In this document: positions 33,228 through 41,429 of the stretch, piece by piece
How the letters are laid out: each line of letters opens with the position of its first letter
Numbering within the stretch: the first letter of the stretch is position 1
From: Clostridiales bacterium
GTDB taxonomy: Bacteria > Bacillota > Clostridia > Saccharofermentanales > Saccharofermentanaceae
Assembly (NCBI GenBank): GCA_017510605.1
Contig: JAFWMQ010000007.1
Location: 1-64,000, forward strand
DNA length: 64,000 nucleotides
Direction: 5' to 3'
Position numbers and translations under genes: made by a program
Notes under the pieces: generated by a model
What the model saw: only the letters and a program-made list of their open reading frames with translations
Database searches by the model: none
Told to the model about the DNA's origin: nothing

Positions 33228-34619
33228 TTATTGCCTGTAAACCAGATCAGGATGCTCCGTATAGAACCTGTCCTTATCCTCATACATGTGCTTATCGGCT
33301 AAGCGCATGGCCTTCAGGATATCGGTCTCATCATCGCTTGATGAGATGCCTACTGCGAGTCTTACATTCTCTGTTGCATTAGCCCGTTTGATCAGATCGG
33401 CAACACGCTTTTCAGCGGTTTTCTTGTCCATCTTGCAAGCAAGGATCATAAACTCGTCACCGCCGGCACGATAGACTTCGCCATCGTAGAAAACATCCGC
33501 AAGGAGCGAAGCGGCATCTCTTATCATCTCATCACCGCTTTGGTGTCCGAGGGTATCATTGACACGTTTAAGGCCGTTAAGATCGGCAAATATAACCACA
33601 TAAGGCTCATCAAGCTTATCCTTGCCGGCGACAATGCGGTCAATACGGTTATTCATAAGATTACGGTTGTTTATGCCTGTCAGCATATCTATAGAACTCA
33701 TGACTTTGAGCCGCTCCATCAGTTGATGATTCGAGAGTTCAGAGGCAACGAAAAACGCAGTCAGTTCAAGCGTTTCTTTGATCATTACCGTATCATCGGT
33801 ATTAAAATTCTTTGCCCAGATGTAACCTAAAATCTTATCTCCGCGCTTCAACGGGAAAAGAACGATACTTGTAACATTTGCCTTTTGCAGTGATTCATAC
33901 CATACGGGATCGAGCTTGCCTATCGCCTGCATATCATTTTCATCTTTAATGATAATACAGGTGCTGCCATGCAGTGTATTCTCCCAATTCACGGCCATGT
34001 TATAAAAAGAATCATCGGCATAACCTTTCAGAGGCATAACATCATCGGAAATCCGCGATTCCGCGGCAACATGACATATCTTAGCCTCATAGTCAAGGAT
34101 CAGGACACAGCATGCATCAGCACCGCAGATATCCCGGATATCGCTGATTATCTCATCCATTGTCTTCTCAAAATCAGTTGAACCTCTGAGTTTTATGCAA
34201 GTCTGCAAAACCTTTGATGAAGCCTCTAAGGACAGATCGGACATCTTCTCGATATTTGCCTGAGGAGTTACCTCATATGAATATATGCAGTATCCTTTAT
34301 TCTCTTCGTCAGACTCCAGAGGGATCATAAACATGTTGAGCCATAAGCCCATTTGGTAAAGGTTAACGTAAGTATGCATCGGTTCTCCGCCTATTGCGGC
34401 ACGATAACAGAAATCTTCGAAGTTCATATTCTTCGGGAAGCACATCTCATAAGGACAACCTGCCTCAAACGGGTGACCGGTTATGTGCAGGATATCTTCG
34501 CAGTGAGCCTGATTACCCGCTACAACACGGATATTGCCCCAAACGGAACCTTCTAACCTTTCAATGGAAAGAATACAGGTCTTTGTTTTATATTTTTTCA
34601 AAATTACATCAAATGACAT
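33228..34619 (-). CDS. Diguanylate cyclase, PAS/GAF-GGDEF
   Basis: This 463-residue soluble protein has an N-terminal PAS-like region (about residues 1-120), a GAF domain (about 135-295) and a GGDEF domain (about 305-460). The active-site motif is intact: GGDEF at 386-390, with the preceding DLNGLKRVNDTLGHQSGDE nucleotide-binding stretch. It should make c-di-GMP from GTP. No RxxD inhibitory site is obvious. A ligand bound by the GAF or PAS domain probably sets activity. The counterpart phosphodiesterase in this window is at 6731-9034. The start is the ATG with GGAG upstream. Confidence 0.92.
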   Translation of the reverse strand: MSFDVILKKYKTKTCILSIERLEGSVWGNIRVVAGNQAHCEDILHITGHPFEAGCPYEMCFPKNMNFEDFCYRAAIGGEPMHTYVNLYQMGLWLNMFMIPLESDEENKGYCIYSYEVTPQANIEKMSDLSLEASSKVLQTCIKLRGSTDFEKTMDEIISDIRDICGADACCVLILDYEAKICHVAAESRISDDVMPLKGYADDSFYNMAVNWENTLHGSTCIIIKDENDMQAIGKLDPVWYESLQKANVTSIVLFPLKRGDKILGYIWAKNFNTDDTVMIKETLELTAFFVASELSNHQLMERLKVMSSIDMLTGINNRNLMNNRIDRIVAGKDKLDEPYVVIFADLNGLKRVNDTLGHQSGDEMIRDAASLLADVFYDGEVYRAGGDEFMILACKMDKKTAEKRVADLIKRANATENVRLAVGISSSDDETDILKAMRLADKHMYEDKDRFYTEHPDLVYRQ

Positions 34620-34645
34620 GTCAGGATTCTCCGATCTTTTCTTAC

Positions 34646-34945
34646 CTAATAATACTCGCTGTCAGTCTTTACCCAACTGTCAAATTCTCCTATAGTACTT
34701 GCCTCAAGATAGTTATCCACTATATCCCGGGTTCCAACTACAGCCAACGCTTCCCGAAGTTCTTCGGGATCAGTATCCGGATAACAATCCTTATATCCGC
34801 TGAATCCTCCGCTCCCCATCTCTGCATCATACCAAAAACAAAGAACAGCCATTCTTTGAATCTTATTTAGCGCAGACATGTCTTTATAACATATTTCCTC
34901 AATAAATCTATCCCATCTGTTTATTCTTTCAATATCAACACTCAT
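34646..34945 (-). CDS. Small DUF4375-like protein
   Basis: This 99-residue protein (start at ATG 34945, with GGAG 9 nt upstream) is helical, with FWYDAEMGSGGFSGYKDCYPDTDPEE and LREALAVVGTRDIVDNYLEAS. The GGF-type segment followed by an ordered helix recalls the DUF4375 / DMP19-like family, which is common next to accessory genes. The match is weak by eye. It sits 26 nt upstream of the diguanylate cyclase gene on the same strand. Confidence 0.55.
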   Translation of the reverse strand: MSVDIERINRWDRFIEEICYKDMSALNKIQRMAVLCFWYDAEMGSGGFSGYKDCYPDTDPEELREALAVVGTRDIVDNYLEASTIGEFDSWVKTDSEYY

Positions 34946-35086
34946 CCTTCGTCTCCATAGCAATCCCTTTAGATAAAATAATTATATCACGCTTAAACAC
35001 CTGTTCTGTTAGAACACTAATCGTGATAGTATTGAACTTGTTAGACCCTGACACACGCGAAAAGCTCAGCAAAGAAAGAACAGACT

Positions 35087-35563
35087 ATGTATTGCGAATC
35101 TTGCGGAACATTTATTCCTGACGATCAGGCCTTTTGCTCCAACTGCGGAGCGAAGGCACCGGTCATTTTAAGAGCGGGTACGGCAGCACAGTCAGTCCCG
35201 CCCGTACAGTCTGTTGAGCCTATACAGCCCGCAGAGCCTGCCCGGCAAGCCTATCAGCAGACCAACGCCGAGCCGGTTTTCGATCAAAACATACTGATTC
35301 CTGTGCCTGCAAAATCCGTTGTAAATTACACCGCCAGGGCAGGCCTCATATTTGGTATTGTATCAATGGTTAGTTTTTATATTCCTTATACAAATATTGT
35401 TCCTGCGATCCTTGGCATCATTTTCTCGCTTATGGGAATGAAAAAGACTGACGAACTCGGAGGCAGAGGAAATTGCATAGCCGGATTAATTCTCTCCGGT
35501 GCAGGCGCTACGTTATGGACAATACTAATTATTTCCACCATTGTCAGAAATATAAACGGCTAG
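35087..35563 (+). CDS. Zinc-ribbon DUF4190-type membrane protein
   Basis: This 158-residue protein has an N-terminal zinc ribbon (CESCG and CSNCG, residues 3-21), a Pro/Gln/Ala-rich linker (about 30-75) and a DUF4190-like membrane domain with two helices (AGLIFGIVSMVSFYIPYTNIVPAILGIIFSLMG and GNCIAGLILSGAGATLWTILIIS). Such proteins are widespread in Firmicutes with unknown function. It is one of the few plus-strand genes here. It is convergent with the YdjG-like gene at 35622-36719, with about 58 nt between the stops. Confidence 0.85.
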   Translation: MYCESCGTFIPDDQAFCSNCGAKAPVILRAGTAAQSVPPVQSVEPIQPAEPARQAYQQTNAEPVFDQNILIPVPAKSVVNYTARAGLIFGIVSMVSFYIPYTNIVPAILGIIFSLMGMKKTDELGGRGNCIAGLILSGAGATLWTILIISTIVRNING

Positions 35564-35621
35564 AGTTGTTCCTGACTTATCATGCTTACATTGAAACTTG
35601 ATCAATGCTTAAAGTCAGGAG

Positions 35622-36719
35622 TTAATTTAATATCCTGTATATCCAGAAAATCGGTGAATCCGGCAACAGATACATTAGGCCAAAATATATGGCCAAAACC
35701 AAAATGCCTCCTATAGCAGCAAGCAGTATCATTTTAGTAAGGTATCTGGGTACCGGGAATAAAGTCTTTCCGGTCTGTCCGTTTATGACTACCTGATAGG
35801 TTTTCTTGCCAAATGTATACGTAGCAAAGTACATAGGTGCCAAAAGACATCTGAACTTCACATTATAGAACTTGGTAGTCATTCTCGAGATACGGAAGAT
35901 CTCTTCGTTCTTACTCTCTATGGCTTTCCTCAGTTCTTTATCTATCTTGGATACAGCTTTTCCCCAACCTTCGTTAAGACCGACTGTGTATCGTTCGGCA
36001 GGAATACCTGCGAGATATTCGGGTGAATAAGGAACCGCCTCTTCAAAATTGTATTTCTGCAATTGCGGCATATATGGACTGCGGAACTTTTTAGAAGCAT
36101 CTACGATGATGTCATCAATATACTGATTCCACACACCCTTATAGAAATGTACACCTTCCGGGGATTTGCTGCTTGAACTCGCTATATAAGTCGTGACTGT
36201 ATATGCATCATAAGTCCAGAAAGGAAGATAGATTCCGGTCAGGTTTTCGAGTTTACAGTCATAGGCCTTCTTATAAACGCATTGGCTTCTTTTCAAATAA
36301 TCAACAAAGATCTGCTGAGCCTTTTCTTTTGAGATCGAAAACGGAATGACGGCATTAGGCGCCATGATCTGCTCATACTCAGCAGCAGGTGCTACGCTCG
36401 TTGAGCCGCAAAACGGACAGGCGCCTGTAATCTTATCAGCGTCGTAAAGACTCTGACCGCCGCAGTTCGAACACTCTATCAGCTTCTTAAGCCTGCCCCA
36501 ATTTACACTGGCGCGCTGCAAAGCAGAATTAAAATCAAGTTCTTCGACAACTGCACCGTCTTCCGGCGCCGGAAGCTTCGAAGATAAACCACAGAAAGGA
36601 CATTCCAATGTTGCAGTTGCGGGATTGAACTTTACGCCGATAGTGGCACCGCATCCCGGACACCTTACATCTGTACTGGTTACACTAACTCCGTCAATTA
36701 CACGAAAATTCTGTGACAA
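35622..36719 (-). CDS. Zinc-ribbon membrane protein, YdjG-like paralogue
   Basis: This 365-residue protein has CPGC/CPFC and CSNC/CPFC zinc-ribbon pairs (about residues 20-43 and 82-104), a soluble domain with LTGIYLPFWTYDAYTVTTY, a YQVVINGQTGKT motif and one or two C-terminal membrane helices (about 327-350). It shares architecture and key motifs (PFSISKEKA; LPFW; INGQTG) with the longer protein at 21101-22528, so they are paralogues. The start codon is TTG, with AGAGGAG upstream. No SPFH gene is adjacent. Confidence 0.82.
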   Translation of the reverse strand: MSQNFRVIDGVSVTSTDVRCPGCGATIGVKFNPATATLECPFCGLSSKLPAPEDGAVVEELDFNSALQRASVNWGRLKKLIECSNCGGQSLYDADKITGACPFCGSTSVAPAAEYEQIMAPNAVIPFSISKEKAQQIFVDYLKRSQCVYKKAYDCKLENLTGIYLPFWTYDAYTVTTYIASSSSKSPEGVHFYKGVWNQYIDDIIVDASKKFRSPYMPQLQKYNFEEAVPYSPEYLAGIPAERYTVGLNEGWGKAVSKIDKELRKAIESKNEEIFRISRMTTKFYNVKFRCLLAPMYFATYTFGKKTYQVVINGQTGKTLFPVPRYLTKMILLAAIGGILVLAIYFGLMYLLPDSPIFWIYRILN

Positions 36720-36786
36720 CGCTAAAGTCTCCTCTTTTTACAAGAAAGAACATGATTGGTTCCCGAACAATAGAATTATACCAAAA

Positions 36787-37263
36787 TCAAAGCTTCTTAT
36801 CGTTATAAACCTCTTTGATCAGCATCCGCTTTTCGCCGGTGTCCAAACTATTCCACTTTGTATAGCTTACATTGAAGTATTCAACATCATCTGCAGGCTC
36901 ATTCCTTAGAAGCGGTCCGAAAACATCGCCTCCGCATCCGCTGCAGGCTCTGGGCTTAGGAGCAAAGATAACTCTGCCTTCATCTATAGGGTCGCAGGCA
37001 ATCGCAAACATACGCTGCATCCTGATTATGTCGCCGTCTCCGCATTCTTCTCCATATAGTTTGCAGAATTTCTCATAACAATCGTTTCCGATCAATTCGA
37101 TAATGCAAAACCTCGTGCCTGCTTCATTTCTTCCGGCCATGTAACCATAACCGCCAAACTCAAACGCAAATGAAATAAACCCGTTCTCCAGGCCGCATTT
37201 ACTGCACTTTACTATTTCTCTCCGAAGTAACATATTTGGTTTATGAACTGCCTTTTTCTTCAT
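36787..37263 (-). CDS. Zinc-binding protein of unknown function
   Basis: This 158-residue protein has two Cys pairs that could bind zinc: CSKCG (near residue 20) and CSGCGG (near 112). The middle contains an RFCIIELIGNDCYEKFCKLYG stretch. No membrane helix and no catalytic motif are seen. The start at 37263 has only a weak ribosome-binding sequence. It lies directly beside the far end of the tRNA-Arg-linked islet and may be the last native gene before it. No family recognised. Confidence 0.6.
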   Translation of the reverse strand: MKKKAVHKPNMLLRREIVKCSKCGLENGFISFAFEFGGYGYMAGRNEAGTRFCIIELIGNDCYEKFCKLYGEECGDGDIIRMQRMFAIACDPIDEGRVIFAPKPRACSGCGGDVFGPLLRNEPADDVEYFNVSYTKWNSLDTGEKRMLIKEVYNDKKL

Positions 37264-37351
37264 TTTCTTTAATTATTATTTTAGACCCTCAATCTCTTCC
37301 TGTGTAAGATTATTTAACAGTTCATCAGCCTTCAGCAATAGAATAGAAAAC

Positions 37352-37414
37352 CACCTGTGATACTTCAGACAGATCCTCGGTGCTTAAGTGCCTGCGGAAC
37401 TCGTATCACAGGTG
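37352..37414 (-). terminator. Long inverted repeat, probable terminator at the islet's far end
   Basis: CACCTGTGATAC (37352-37363) and GTATCACAGGTG (37403-37414) form a perfect 12-bp stem around a 39-nt loop. On the minus strand it is followed by GTTTTCTATTC. It lies 20 nt past the duplicated tRNA 3' sequence (37434-37469). It could be the original terminator of the tRNA gene, displaced by insertion of the islet. Confidence 0.5.
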
Positions 37415-37433
37415 TGTTTCTATGACTTTAGTA

Positions 37434-37469
37434 ATCGTGAGCGGATTCGAACCGCTGGCCTACCGCTTA
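37434..37469 (-). repeat. Duplicated 3' half of tRNA-Arg (attachment-site-like)
   Basis: These 36 bases are identical to 40177-40212, the 3' half of the tRNA-Arg gene, from the third anticodon base through the anticodon stem, variable loop and T arm into the acceptor stem. The direct repeat brackets 37470-40176. It matches the classical arrangement left when an integrative element enters a tRNA gene and restores its 3' end. The copy lacks the CCA and the last acceptor base, so it is not functional. Confidence 0.85.
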
Positions 37470-37533
37470 TGAGCGTCCAAAGAACAGCTAAAAACATAGA
37501 AATGATATAATAAATGAAATTGGGGAGGGATAT

Positions 37534-38454
37534 ATGAACGAAATCAGATCACATAAGTGTCCGTCTTGCGGCGGTAACCTGAGTATCAACGTTGAAAAGC
37601 AGATCTATTACTGTCCCTTCTGCGGCAGTACTTACGACTACGAATATTTCAGAGAAGATCAGATGCTCGAGCTCTGTGAGACTTATCTTTCCAGAGGTGA
37701 GTTTTCTGCTGCGATCGATGCATACAAATATCTCCTGCAAAAAAATCCTCACGACTTTCTTGCCTTGCGCGGAACAGTACTTGCCGCAGCCCGTATGAAT
37801 GGCATGAAGGATATTCGGAAGACTGACTTCAGAGGCTTTACTTACAATTCAAAACTGGCTGAGAGTGCTGTGGAAAACAGTTCGGCTGAAGACAAGGATT
37901 ACTTCGTGGAATTTGCAAGGATCCTCCGCGAAATGTATGAACTATCCAAGCTTCACAAGGAGTATGAGGCACTTGCCGTTGAGAAGAAAAGGGCAGACGC
38001 CAGACTTGGCGTGGCGAATGCGAATCTCGGAGAGCATCATTTCGCTGATACCAAATGTAATACGCATGATCCGTTGGTTACATTTACATTCTTGAGTGTG
38101 GTAACAGGTATTTTTGCTCTTTCCACCATATTCGCCATTCTGTATGTCATTCTGAGCGCGGCCAATGGCGACGATGCTGTGCCGATGATCATACTCGCGA
38201 TAATCGGCGCTTTGGTTACAGGTGGTTTTGCTTGGGTAACGTTTAAGATCGTTTACCCGATCGTCCAGTCTTCCGAGCACTACAAAGCACGTCTTAAGAA
38301 GATAAATGTCGAACTCAGTGAAATCACTCGAAAACTTGAAGACATGGAAAAGGATATTCATGCCCGCGAATCGAAAGTAAAGCACGATTGTCTTCTGTTC
38401 TTCAAGGAAGATGAAAAGCGAATTGGCGATTTAAATACCGCTGTGATACCATAA
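37534..38454 (+). CDS. Zinc-ribbon, helical and two-TM protein
   Basis: This 306-residue protein has an N-terminal zinc ribbon (CPSCGGN and CPFCGS, residues 9-32), a TPR-like helical segment (about 47-85), then two membrane helices (about 187-212 and 217-240) and a C-terminal coiled coil (about 245-300; ARLKKINVELSEITRKLEDMEKDI). The zinc ribbon and membrane parts recall the other zinc-ribbon proteins of this window. GGGAGG precedes the ATG. It is the first gene inside the tRNA-linked islet. No family or function is known to me. Confidence 0.75.
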   Translation: MNEIRSHKCPSCGGNLSINVEKQIYYCPFCGSTYDYEYFREDQMLELCETYLSRGEFSAAIDAYKYLLQKNPHDFLALRGTVLAAARMNGMKDIRKTDFRGFTYNSKLAESAVENSSAEDKDYFVEFARILREMYELSKLHKEYEALAVEKKRADARLGVANANLGEHHFADTKCNTHDPLVTFTFLSVVTGIFALSTIFAILYVILSAANGDDAVPMIILAIIGALVTGGFAWVTFKIVYPIVQSSEHYKARLKKINVELSEITRKLEDMEKDIHARESKVKHDCLLFFKEDEKRIGDLNTAVIP

Positions 38455-38494
38455 ATCATCTGGAATACAGTTTTTATTTAACATCATTATTATA

Positions 38495-39115
38495 TCAGCA
38501 GGATGCATTTTTCCGTGCTACCAACTTATTTACGGCATGCTGATGTTTTGGAACATTAGGATGTTCATCATCAAATACATATGTCTTAAATTGCAGGACT
38601 TCCCAGTCTGAATAAAGATCCAGTATTTCACCTTCATCTGCCAATCCAATCGCGAAAGGTGCAATGTCAGGAGAAGCTGGAACTGTATTCGTAAATGAAT
38701 GAATAATGTGTATTCCATTGGGATTTGTATGCTCTTTTGCATCTTCGATAAAGTGTCTCCACTTATCCTTTTCGACAAAGCAAAGTGTAGCGAATGTCAT
38801 AACTAAATCATATGATTTAGCAAAATGAAACTTTGTAAGATCATCTACAAAAGCATTGATCCTTAACCCTTCTCTTTCGCAAAACCACTTAAGCTTTGAG
38901 ATTCCGGTCTCTGACAAATCAAAAGCATCAATATCAGAGTAACCGTTTTTTGCAAGATATCTGACATTCTGACCTTCTCCGCAGCCGGCTTCAAGGATAA
39001 CCGAATCTTTTCTCAAGAGATGTTCAAATTCCAAAATTGTTCCGTTTGGTTCTTCTGGAAAAGTATTAAAATCTCTGTTTCTATATGTCTCTTCCCAAAA
39101 TGGTATTTTCTCCAT
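38495..39115 (-). CDS. Class I SAM-dependent methyltransferase, TehB-like
   Basis: This 206-residue protein has the standard class I methyltransferase motifs: VILEAGCGEGQNVRYLAKNG (motif I, about residues 39-58), IDAFDLSETGISKLK (motif II) and LVMTFATLCFVEKD (motif IV). The opening (FWEETYRNRDFNTFPEEPNG) is typical of the TehB/UbiE-like small methyltransferases, some of which act on thiopurines, tellurite or small molecules. The substrate is unknown. It lies in the islet. Confidence 0.88.
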   Translation of the reverse strand: MEKIPFWEETYRNRDFNTFPEEPNGTILEFEHLLRKDSVILEAGCGEGQNVRYLAKNGYSDIDAFDLSETGISKLKWFCEREGLRINAFVDDLTKFHFAKSYDLVMTFATLCFVEKDKWRHFIEDAKEHTNPNGIHIIHSFTNTVPASPDIAPFAIGLADEGEILDLYSDWEVLQFKTYVFDDEHPNVPKHQHAVNKLVARKNASC

Positions 39116-39185
39116 ATTACTCTCATCTCTTAGATATACTTATTGTTATCTTACTATTACTTCATCCAGACAAATTTCGAAATTA

Positions 39186-39713
39186 TCAAATCAACGTTTT
39201 TTCCAATGGTATGCGGATGATATATTTCAGATCCTTGAAATCTCCAATGATTTGACCGCCGTTTTTCAGCATGATCTTTACGGTAGGCTCATTGCTTTTC
39301 ATCGGAAACAACTTAATTTCTTTATATCCGATCTCTTTGCACTTTTTCAATAATTCTTCGAATAGAATACCGCCGTATCCTTTTCCTCTATATTCCTTTG
39401 CGATGCCGTACCCCAGATTTCCTGCGCCGACAACCGTTTCCAGATACTCGGATGACGAATGCCTGACTCTGCCGTAACCGGCGGGAACATCGTCGACGTA
39501 TAAAATATAAGTCGTATACGGAATCCAGCCTTCCGGCAAATCGATGCCTCTGGAATTGTTATCCGTTATTCGCAGCCACTCTTTATACTCGTCATAAGAC
39601 AGGTTGTACGCCGGGTTCGTAAAACCGTTTTCTACAGCAGGAATTCCCTGCAGCATATTATATTCCGGTTTTCCCATATCAACCGATAATTGTTTTAACG
39701 CTACATTTTGCAT
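39186..39713 (-). CDS. GNAT-family N-acetyltransferase
   Basis: This 175-residue protein has the GNAT fold signature with an acetyl-CoA-binding motif GNLGYGIAKEYRGKGYGGIL (R-G-K-G-Y-G) near residues 101-120. The end (EIKLFPMKSNEPTVKIMLKNGGQIIG) is the conserved motif B. The N-terminus (LQGIPAVENGFTNPAYNLSYDEYKEWL) resembles the family of predicted acyltransferases that modify small amines. The substrate is unknown. It lies in the islet. Confidence 0.88.
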   Translation of the reverse strand: MQNVALKQLSVDMGKPEYNMLQGIPAVENGFTNPAYNLSYDEYKEWLRITDNNSRGIDLPEGWIPYTTYILYVDDVPAGYGRVRHSSSEYLETVVGAGNLGYGIAKEYRGKGYGGILFEELLKKCKEIGYKEIKLFPMKSNEPTVKIMLKNGGQIIGDFKDLKYIIRIPLEKTLI

Positions 39714-39808
39714 AATCGTCTGTCCTAAATATGCTGCATTTCTTCCTCTATAAATATCGATTTATCATCGTCTATCAAACTGTTGGTTTACTGTTCCATT
39801 ATACAATA

Positions 39809-39835
39809 AGGCCGGAAGAGTTATCTCTCCGGCCT
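39809..39835 (-). terminator. Terminator-like hairpin after the gene remnant
   Basis: GGCCGGA-AGAG and CTCT-CCGGCC form a stem of about 10 bp with one bulged base. On the minus strand it is followed by TTATTGT. It lies about 30 nt past the stop of the remnant reading frame at 39864-39992, which supports the idea that a gene once ended there. Confidence 0.65.
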
Positions 39836-39863
39836 CTATAATCGGGACTTTGCCTGCGGGATT

Positions 39864-39992
39864 TCAGATCATTTTTTCGAACTTCGCGAAATCTTCCTCC
39901 TCACACCAGCTCTTCAATTGGCCCAGCATGAACTGAAGTTTTCCGTCGATATATTCGCGTGAATACTTAATCGTAGTTTCTGCTGCGTGTTG
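39864..39992 (-). pseudogene. C-terminal remnant of an unknown gene
   Basis: A minus-strand frame of 43 codons (including the stop) opens directly after a stop codon and has no start signal. It reads ...ETTIKYSREYIDGKLQFMLG..., then KSWCEEEDFAKFEKMI and a stop, which looks like a well-formed amphipathic C-terminus. A terminator-like hairpin follows. It is probably the 3' end of a gene whose front part has been lost from the islet, perhaps of the element's own recombination or accessory gene; this cannot be told. Confidence 0.4.
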
Positions 39993-40055
39993 TTATGTAC
40001 TTGGATACAATATGCAGACTAACGAGAAGAATTATTCATTTGGTGATGAAAGAAC

Positions 40056-40108
40056 GGTTGAAAACGTCAAAAATAGATTGCTTAATGTCTCTTAGGCTGT
40101 TTTCAACC
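40056..40108. repeat. 10-bp inverted repeat in the islet's right end
   Basis: GGTTGAAAAC (40056-40065) and GTTTTCAACC (40099-40108) form a perfect 10-bp pair around a 33-nt spacer. Such a site could be a recombinase arm-site or a stem. Nothing more is visible in 39993-40135, where no gene is seen. Confidence 0.4.
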
Positions 40109-40135
40109 ATTTCAACCACTTTCATCAAAAATAAA

Positions 40136-40164
40136 CAAGGGGTCAGAATGACTCCAACCCCTTG
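40136..40164 (-). terminator. Terminator of the tRNA-Arg gene
   Basis: CAAGGGGT and ACCCCTTG form a perfect 8-bp stem around a 13-nt loop. On the minus strand the tail is TTTATTTTTG. It lies 8 nt after the CCA end of the tRNA. Confidence 0.8.
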
Positions 40165-40171
40165 TAAATAC

Positions 40172-40248
40172 TGGTGATCGTGAGCGGATTCGAACCGCTG
40201 GCCTACCGCTTAGGAGGCGGTCGCTCTATCCAGCTGAGCTACACAATC
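40172..40248 (-). tRNA. tRNA-Arg(CCT)
   Basis: The minus-strand sequence folds as a full cloverleaf. The acceptor stem is GATTGTG/CACGATC (one G-U pair), the D stem GCTC/GAGC, the anticodon stem ACCGC/GCGGT with loop CTCCTAA (anticodon CCT, reading AGG), and the T stem AGCGG/CCGCT with loop TTCGAAT. Discriminator A and an encoded CCA follow. Its 3' half is duplicated at 37434-37469, so an element has probably integrated here. The gene remains intact. Confidence 0.97.
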
Positions 40249-40277
40249 ATGATTTTTAAAAACTGTCCGAGATTATA

Positions 40278-41426
40278 TCACAAACCCGGAAGACTATAAA
40301 GACAGGTCTCTGCAAGCATAACTACCAAAGAGATCAGGATAAGGTAGAACGGAAGTCCTTCAATATATTTGGATTTAGATACAAAGATCAGTCTTCTCCT
40401 GATCACGGACAAAAGACCTGTAATAACAATATCAGTAGCACATATAAATACCAAAGCGATAAAAAGATGCAAAACATTCGGAATCTCTTTATTTATCAGG
40501 AACAATAATGATATAAAAGCCGCTGCCATTGAGACTTCACTGATAAAATATCTAAGGCCGAATATCGATCTTCGATAGTTGTGCCTTGCGGCATATACGG
40601 CAATGGAACCTAACACTAATACCGTAGATACACTGACAGGTATAGCCAGGATCCTGAACCAGTCATCATTAAAGATAACCTTCAGGATAAAGAGCAGCAA
40701 AGTGCAGGCAAAGCAGATAGCGGCAAATTCGGCTCTGGCGCTTAAGAATCTTTTAAGTTCAGAGACATCCGCTACCGGAATATCCCAGAACTCAGTCAGT
40801 TTCTTTGAAGTGGCGCATCTCGGAACACCTGTCATCCTTGATATCGCCCAGCTCATAAGTATCAGGAACAATACAGAAGCCAAAAGAGATACGAATAAAT
40901 ACCGCTTTTCGAACAGGAAAGCTGCCAGTGTTCCAAACAATGAACATCCCAGTGCTATCGCATAAGGAAGCATTACTTCTCTTCCGAAATCCGGTCTCGT
41001 GAAAACATCGTTGTCATCATCTTTAAATCTTGCAATAGACATTATTCCTATGGCCATAGGGACGAAACCTACTGAAGCATAAGGCGTGCAAAGGCCGAAT
41101 CTGTATGAGATCTCACTTACCGCAATAAAAAGTGCCATTACAAACGCAAATGAAAGAACGGAAAGATTACGCGGCATAAATATTCTTAAAGTCAGAGACC
41201 AGATAAGAATACAGACCAAAGAACATGCAACAGGCCACCAGAAAACATTTCCGGAGATCATATATTCCAGACAAAGAGAAACCATCGAATAACCCAGCAG
41301 CAAAGAACTTCTGGTCGACAGATATTTAGTGGGCTTGATATGAGCAGCCGAGATCTTATCGTCTAATTTCCTTCTGGTCTGCTCATTATCGAACGGTGAA
41401 TTGTACTTCTCGGTAAAAAGGCCCAT
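40278..41426 (-). CDS. Polytopic membrane protein in the Rnf-like operon
   Basis: This 382-residue protein has about ten hydrophobic helices, after a soluble N-terminal stretch (residues 1-40). The charged loop KARFKDDDNDVFTRPDFGRE-like segment lies near 140, and a second soluble loop near 205-225 (SKKLTEFWDIPVADVSELK). No family is recognised. It is not obviously RnfA or RnfE: the size is about twice theirs, and the paired Cys-containing motifs are not clear, although a lone RFGLCTPYASVG stretch weakly recalls one of them. It is the last gene of a four-gene operon, starting 3 nt after the preceding stop with GGAAGG upstream. It may replace the missing membrane subunits of the complex; this is inference. 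Confidence 0.75.
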   Translation of the reverse strand: MGLFTEKYNSPFDNEQTRRKLDDKISAAHIKPTKYLSTRSSLLLGYSMVSLCLEYMISGNVFWWPVACSLVCILIWSLTLRIFMPRNLSVLSFAFVMALFIAVSEISYRFGLCTPYASVGFVPMAIGIMSIARFKDDDNDVFTRPDFGREVMLPYAIALGCSLFGTLAAFLFEKRYLFVSLLASVLFLILMSWAISRMTGVPRCATSKKLTEFWDIPVADVSELKRFLSARAEFAAICFACTLLLFILKVIFNDDWFRILAIPVSVSTVLVLGSIAVYAARHNYRRSIFGLRYFISEVSMAAAFISLLFLINKEIPNVLHLFIALVFICATDIVITGLLSVIRRRLIFVSKSKYIEGLPFYLILISLVVMLAETCLYSLPGL

Positions 41427-41429
41427 GCG

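Noticed and set aside
37434..37469. Second, complete tRNA-Arg gene
   Set aside because: Only the 3' half is present; the anticodon, D arm and 5' acceptor half are missing.
39995..40177. Plus-strand open frame of 60 codons next to the tRNA
   Set aside because: It runs through an inverted repeat and a terminator into the tRNA gene and has no family features.
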